Origin: Paraburkholderia edwinii
Lineage (GTDB): Bacteria > Pseudomonadota > Gammaproteobacteria > Burkholderiales > Burkholderiaceae
NCBI RefSeq assembly: GCF_019428685.1
Contig: NZ_CP080095.1
Coordinates: 496,001-560,000, forward strand
Direction of reading: 5' to 3'
DNA: 64,000 nt
The translations under genes were made by a program, and so were the position numbers. The notes beneath the pieces are model-generated. The model saw only the letters and a list, made by a program, of their open reading frames with translations, was not told the DNA's origin and did no database searches. Positions 61,660 to 64,000 of the stretch are shown piece by piece. Numbering within the stretch: position 1 is the stretch's first letter; each line of letters starts with the position of its first letter.

Positions 61660-62307
61660 ATGAAACTCGTTATCGGTGACAAGAACTATTCGTCGTGGTC
61701 GATGCGCCCGTGGGTGCTGATGAAACATTTCGGCATTCCGTTCGAAGAAGTCGCGGTCCAGCTCGGGGAGCCGGACACGCTCGCGTCGATCCTCAAGCAT
61801 TCGCCGTCGGGCAAAGTGCCGTGCCTGATCATGGACAACGGCGCATCGGTATGGGAATCCGTCGCGATCCTCGAGACGCTCGCCGAGCAATTCCCGGACG
61901 TGCCGATGTGGCCGCGCGATGCGGCCGCCCGCGCGCATGCGCGCAGCGTCAGCGCGGAAATGCACGCGGGCTTCGCTGAACTGCGCACGAATATGTGGAT
62001 GAACATCCACGCGTCGTTTCCGGGCAAAGGCGCGACACCGGGCGCGCTCGCCGATGTCGCGCGCGTCGACGCGTTGTGGAGCGCCTGTCTCGACCAGTAC
62101 GGCGGGCCGTTCCTGTTCGGCGAGTTTGGCATTGCCGATGCGATGTATGCGCCCGTTGTGATGCGTTTCAACACGTGGCAGCCGAGGTTGTCCGAAGCGG
62201 CCGCCGCGTACGCGCGGCGCCTGACCAATGCGCCCGCGGTGCAAGCGTGGATTGCCGACGCGATGCACGAAACCCATACGATCGATTACTACGAAACCCC
62301 TGCATGA
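61660..62307 (+). CDS. Glutathione S-transferase family protein
   Basis: The 215-residue product has an N-terminal thioredoxin fold (MKLVIGDKNYSSWSMRPWVL) with Ser in place of Cys, the cis-Pro and glutathione-contact segment GKVPCLIMDNGASVWESVAI, and a helical C-terminal domain. This fits the GSTs of the YfcF/BphK-like group that often act in detoxification. The ATG at 61648 is an alternative. The stop overlaps the cca start (ATGA). Confidence 0.9.
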   Translation: MKLVIGDKNYSSWSMRPWVLMKHFGIPFEEVAVQLGEPDTLASILKHSPSGKVPCLIMDNGASVWESVAILETLAEQFPDVPMWPRDAAARAHARSVSAEMHAGFAELRTNMWMNIHASFPGKGATPGALADVARVDALWSACLDQYGGPFLFGEFGIADAMYAPVVMRFNTWQPRLSEAAAAYARRLTNAPAVQAWIADAMHETHTIDYYETPA

Positions 62308-63608
62308 AGATCTACGCAGTCGGCGGCGCCATTCGCGACAAATTGCTCGGGTTGCCGGTACAGGACCGCGACTACGTCGTGGTCGGCGCGACGCCCGAGC
62401 AGATGGCCGCGCAAGGCTTCAGACCGGTCGGCAAGGACTTTCCCGTTTTCCTGCATCCCGTCACGCATGAGGAGTACGCGCTTGCGCGAACCGAGCGTAA
62501 GACCGCGGCCGGCTATCACGGCTTCCAGTTCTTCTATTCGCCGGATGTCACGCTCGAAGAAGACCTCGAGCGCCGCGATCTGACGGTCAACGCGATGGCG
62601 CAGGAAGTGAGCCCGGACGGCGAACTGACCGGGCCGATCGTCGATCCGTTCAACGGGCAGGCGGATCTCGAGGCGCGCGTATTCCGCCATGTCGGCGATG
62701 CGTTTATCGAAGACCCGGTGCGGATTCTGCGCGTCGCGCGGTTTGCGGCGCGCTTCGCCGATTTCACGCTCGCACCCGAAACGCTCGAGCTGATTCGCAC
62801 GATGGTTGCGGCCGGCGAAGTCGATGCGCTTGTGCCTGAACGTGTCTGGCAGGAAGTGTCGCGCGGGTTGATGGAAAAGAAGCCCTCGCGCATGTTCAAC
62901 CTGTTGCGCGAAGGCGGCGCGCTGGCGCGCGTGCTGCCGGAAATCGACGCGTTATACGGCGTGCCGCAGCGTGCCGACTATCACCCTGAAGTCGATACGG
63001 GCGTGCACGTGATGATGGTCGTCGACTATGCGGCGAAGCGCGGCTACACGCTGCCGGTGCGGTTCGCGGCGCTGACGCACGATCTCGGCAAGGCAACGAC
63101 GCCCGATCATGTGTTGCCGCGCCATATCGGTCACGAAGGCCGCAGCGTCGATCTGTTGAAGCCGCTCTGCGATCGGCTGCGCGTGCCGAACGAGTGCCGC
63201 GATCTCGCGGTGCTCGTCGCGCGTGAGCACGGCAATATTCATCGCGTGATGGAGATGGGCGCGGCCGCCCTCGTGCGGCTCTTCGAACGCAGCGATGCGT
63301 TGCGCAAGCCCGCGCGTTTTGCCGAAGCGCTGCAGGCCTGCGAAGCGGACGCACGCGGGCGGCTCGGCTTCGAGACGCGCGATTATCCGCAGGCCGAGCG
63401 GCTGCGCGATGCGCTGACGGCGGCGCGCGGCGTCGATGCGGGCGCGATTGCCGGCGCGCTTGACGACCAACGCACGGATAAACCGGCCGCGATCAAGGAT
63501 GCGGTGCATCGCGCACGCGTGCGGGCGGTTGCGCAGGCGATCGGGGAAAAGGACGGGGAGAAGGACGCGGACGCGGATGGGACGCAGCAGCGGCCGCCTG
63601 GCAACTAG
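62304..63608 (+). CDS. cca: CCA-adding tRNA nucleotidyltransferase
   Basis: Cca adds or repairs the 3'-CCA end of tRNA. The 434-residue product has the class-II nucleotidyltransferase head YAVGGAIRDKLLGLPVQDRD with the DxD-like metal site, the RRDLTVNAMA block and RILRVARFAARF, then an HD-type domain (ALTHDLGKATTP) as in bacterial Cca with phosphatase and phosphodiesterase activity. The C-terminal 40 residues are extra; part of this is a 12-bp repeat giving GEKDGEKDADADG. It is coupled to the GST gene by ATGA overlap. Confidence 0.96.
   Translation: MKIYAVGGAIRDKLLGLPVQDRDYVVVGATPEQMAAQGFRPVGKDFPVFLHPVTHEEYALARTERKTAAGYHGFQFFYSPDVTLEEDLERRDLTVNAMAQEVSPDGELTGPIVDPFNGQADLEARVFRHVGDAFIEDPVRILRVARFAARFADFTLAPETLELIRTMVAAGEVDALVPERVWQEVSRGLMEKKPSRMFNLLREGGALARVLPEIDALYGVPQRADYHPEVDTGVHVMMVVDYAAKRGYTLPVRFAALTHDLGKATTPDHVLPRHIGHEGRSVDLLKPLCDRLRVPNECRDLAVLVAREHGNIHRVMEMGAAALVRLFERSDALRKPARFAEALQACEADARGRLGFETRDYPQAERLRDALTAARGVDAGAIAGALDDQRTDKPAAIKDAVHRARVRAVAQAIGEKDGEKDADADGTQQRPPGN
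63543..63578 (+). repeat. 12-bp repeat at the 3' end of cca
   Basis: ggggaaaaggac, ggggagaaggac and gcggacgcggat are in-frame 12-bp units that extend the Cca C-terminus with an acidic and basic repeat shortly before the stop. Confidence 0.65.
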
Positions 63609-63699
63609 CGCGTTATACCCATCGCTCGCGTACGGGCGGCCGCGCTAGCGGCGAGCCGATCAGGAAGACAAGCAGCAAAAAAGCAAAAGCCGCCGCCTC

Positions 63700-63894
63700 T
63701 TAAAGCAACCGCGCAATCAACGACAACAGCATCGACAGCACGAGCGTCGACATAAACGGAAACGGGTACTCGCGCCCAAAGATCCGCAACGTGACATCGC
63801 CGGGCATGCGCCCAATACCGAATTTGCGTAGCCAGGGCCAGCATGCCGAGAGCACCGCAACGGCGACGAACGTGGTGAGCAGCCAGCGGATCAT
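63700..63894 (-). CDS. DUF2905 small membrane protein
   Basis: The 64-residue product has two membrane helices (WLLTTFVAVAVLSACWPWLR and FPFMSTLVLSMLLSLIARLL) separated by GIGRMPGDVTLRIFGREYPF, which is the hallmark of DUF2905. Function is unknown. The start MIRWLLTTF at 63894 is preferred over upstream ATG 63960. It converges with cca. Confidence 0.9.
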   Translation of the reverse strand: MIRWLLTTFVAVAVLSACWPWLRKFGIGRMPGDVTLRIFGREYPFPFMSTLVLSMLLSLIARLL

Positions 63895-63919
63895 CGTGTG
63901 GTCCTTGGGTCGGTGCGTG

Positions 63920-64000
63920 TCACAGCGTGTGAGAGCGGTCGCCGCTTGCGAACGCGTCAAGCGTGTCGTCGATGCCGCGCGAGAACGCGATCACCTTGAA
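63920..64000 (-). CDS. C-terminal end of a gene cut by the window edge
   Basis: The minus-strand frame reads FKVIAFSRGIDDTLDAFASG followed by DRSHTL and a TGA at 63920. The rest lies beyond position 64000. It does not match a family I can name from 26 residues. It ends 26 bp before the DUF2905 start region and is probably in the same transcription unit. Confidence 0.5.
   Translation of the reverse strand, partial: FKVIAFSRGIDDTLDAFASGDRSHTL

Overview
The window is high-GC DNA with dense gene packing. It carries a betaproteobacterial flagellar chromosome region followed by housekeeping and transport genes. The gene set points to the family Burkholderiaceae, most likely Paraburkholderia, Burkholderia or a near relative: flgM/flgA divergent from flgBCDEFGHIJ, ycgR between flgJ and flgK, a fliFGHIJKLMNOPQR operon, a SAH riboswitch before ahcY, and pxpBCA. 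The species cannot be fixed from sequence reading alone.

Layout. 1-15130: flgM (cut by the window edge) and flgA on the minus strand; flgBCDEFGHIJ, ycgR, flgK and flgL on the plus strand. 15197-27248: the export, switch and MS-ring operon fliFGHIJKLMNOPQR on the minus strand, convergent with flgL. 27500-30922: fliE, fliS, fliT, a second FliK-like gene and a stand-alone FlhB C-terminal-domain gene (FlhX type) on the plus strand. 30998-35154: an AidB-type acyl-CoA dehydrogenase, an ABC exporter and a small Cys-containing tail-anchored protein. 35235-38974: a TRAP transporter (dctP, dctQ, and an oversized dctM). 39143-41589: a LysR regulator divergent from lrgA/lrgB (cidAB type). 41763-44729: promoter, SAH riboswitch, ahcY, a small membrane protein and metF, all serving the methyl cycle. 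45062-50953: dipeptide ABC transporter dppABCDF. 51099-54176: a TraB/GumN protein and a TPR-glycosyltransferase-like protein. 54366-57808: 5-oxoprolinase pxpBCA with a divergent MarR-type regulator. 57828-63894: 5-formyl-THF cyclo-ligase, a lytic transglycosylase, a complex-I-associated reductase, a GST, the CCA-adding enzyme and a DUF2905 protein; a minus-strand gene is cut by the right edge.

How the genes work together. The first 31 kb builds most of the flagellar basal body, hook and export gate. Four sites resembling the sigma-28 (FliA) consensus lie before flgM, ycgR, flgK and fliS, which fits a late gene class. The anti-sigma factor gene flgM lies next to them.

The most unusual signals are: (a) short degenerate tandem repeats of 9-14 bp that start at or just after stop codons of many unrelated genes; (b) a candidate structured RNA with five stem-loops on the minus strand between ycgR and flgK; (c) a translationally coupled pair made of a second FliK-like protein and a FlhB C-domain protein lacking the NPTH cleavage motif; (d) a DctM permease with about 180 extra residues; (e) eleven perfect copies of a hexanucleotide inside pxpC. 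No tRNA, rRNA, insertion sequence, CRISPR array or prophage was seen.
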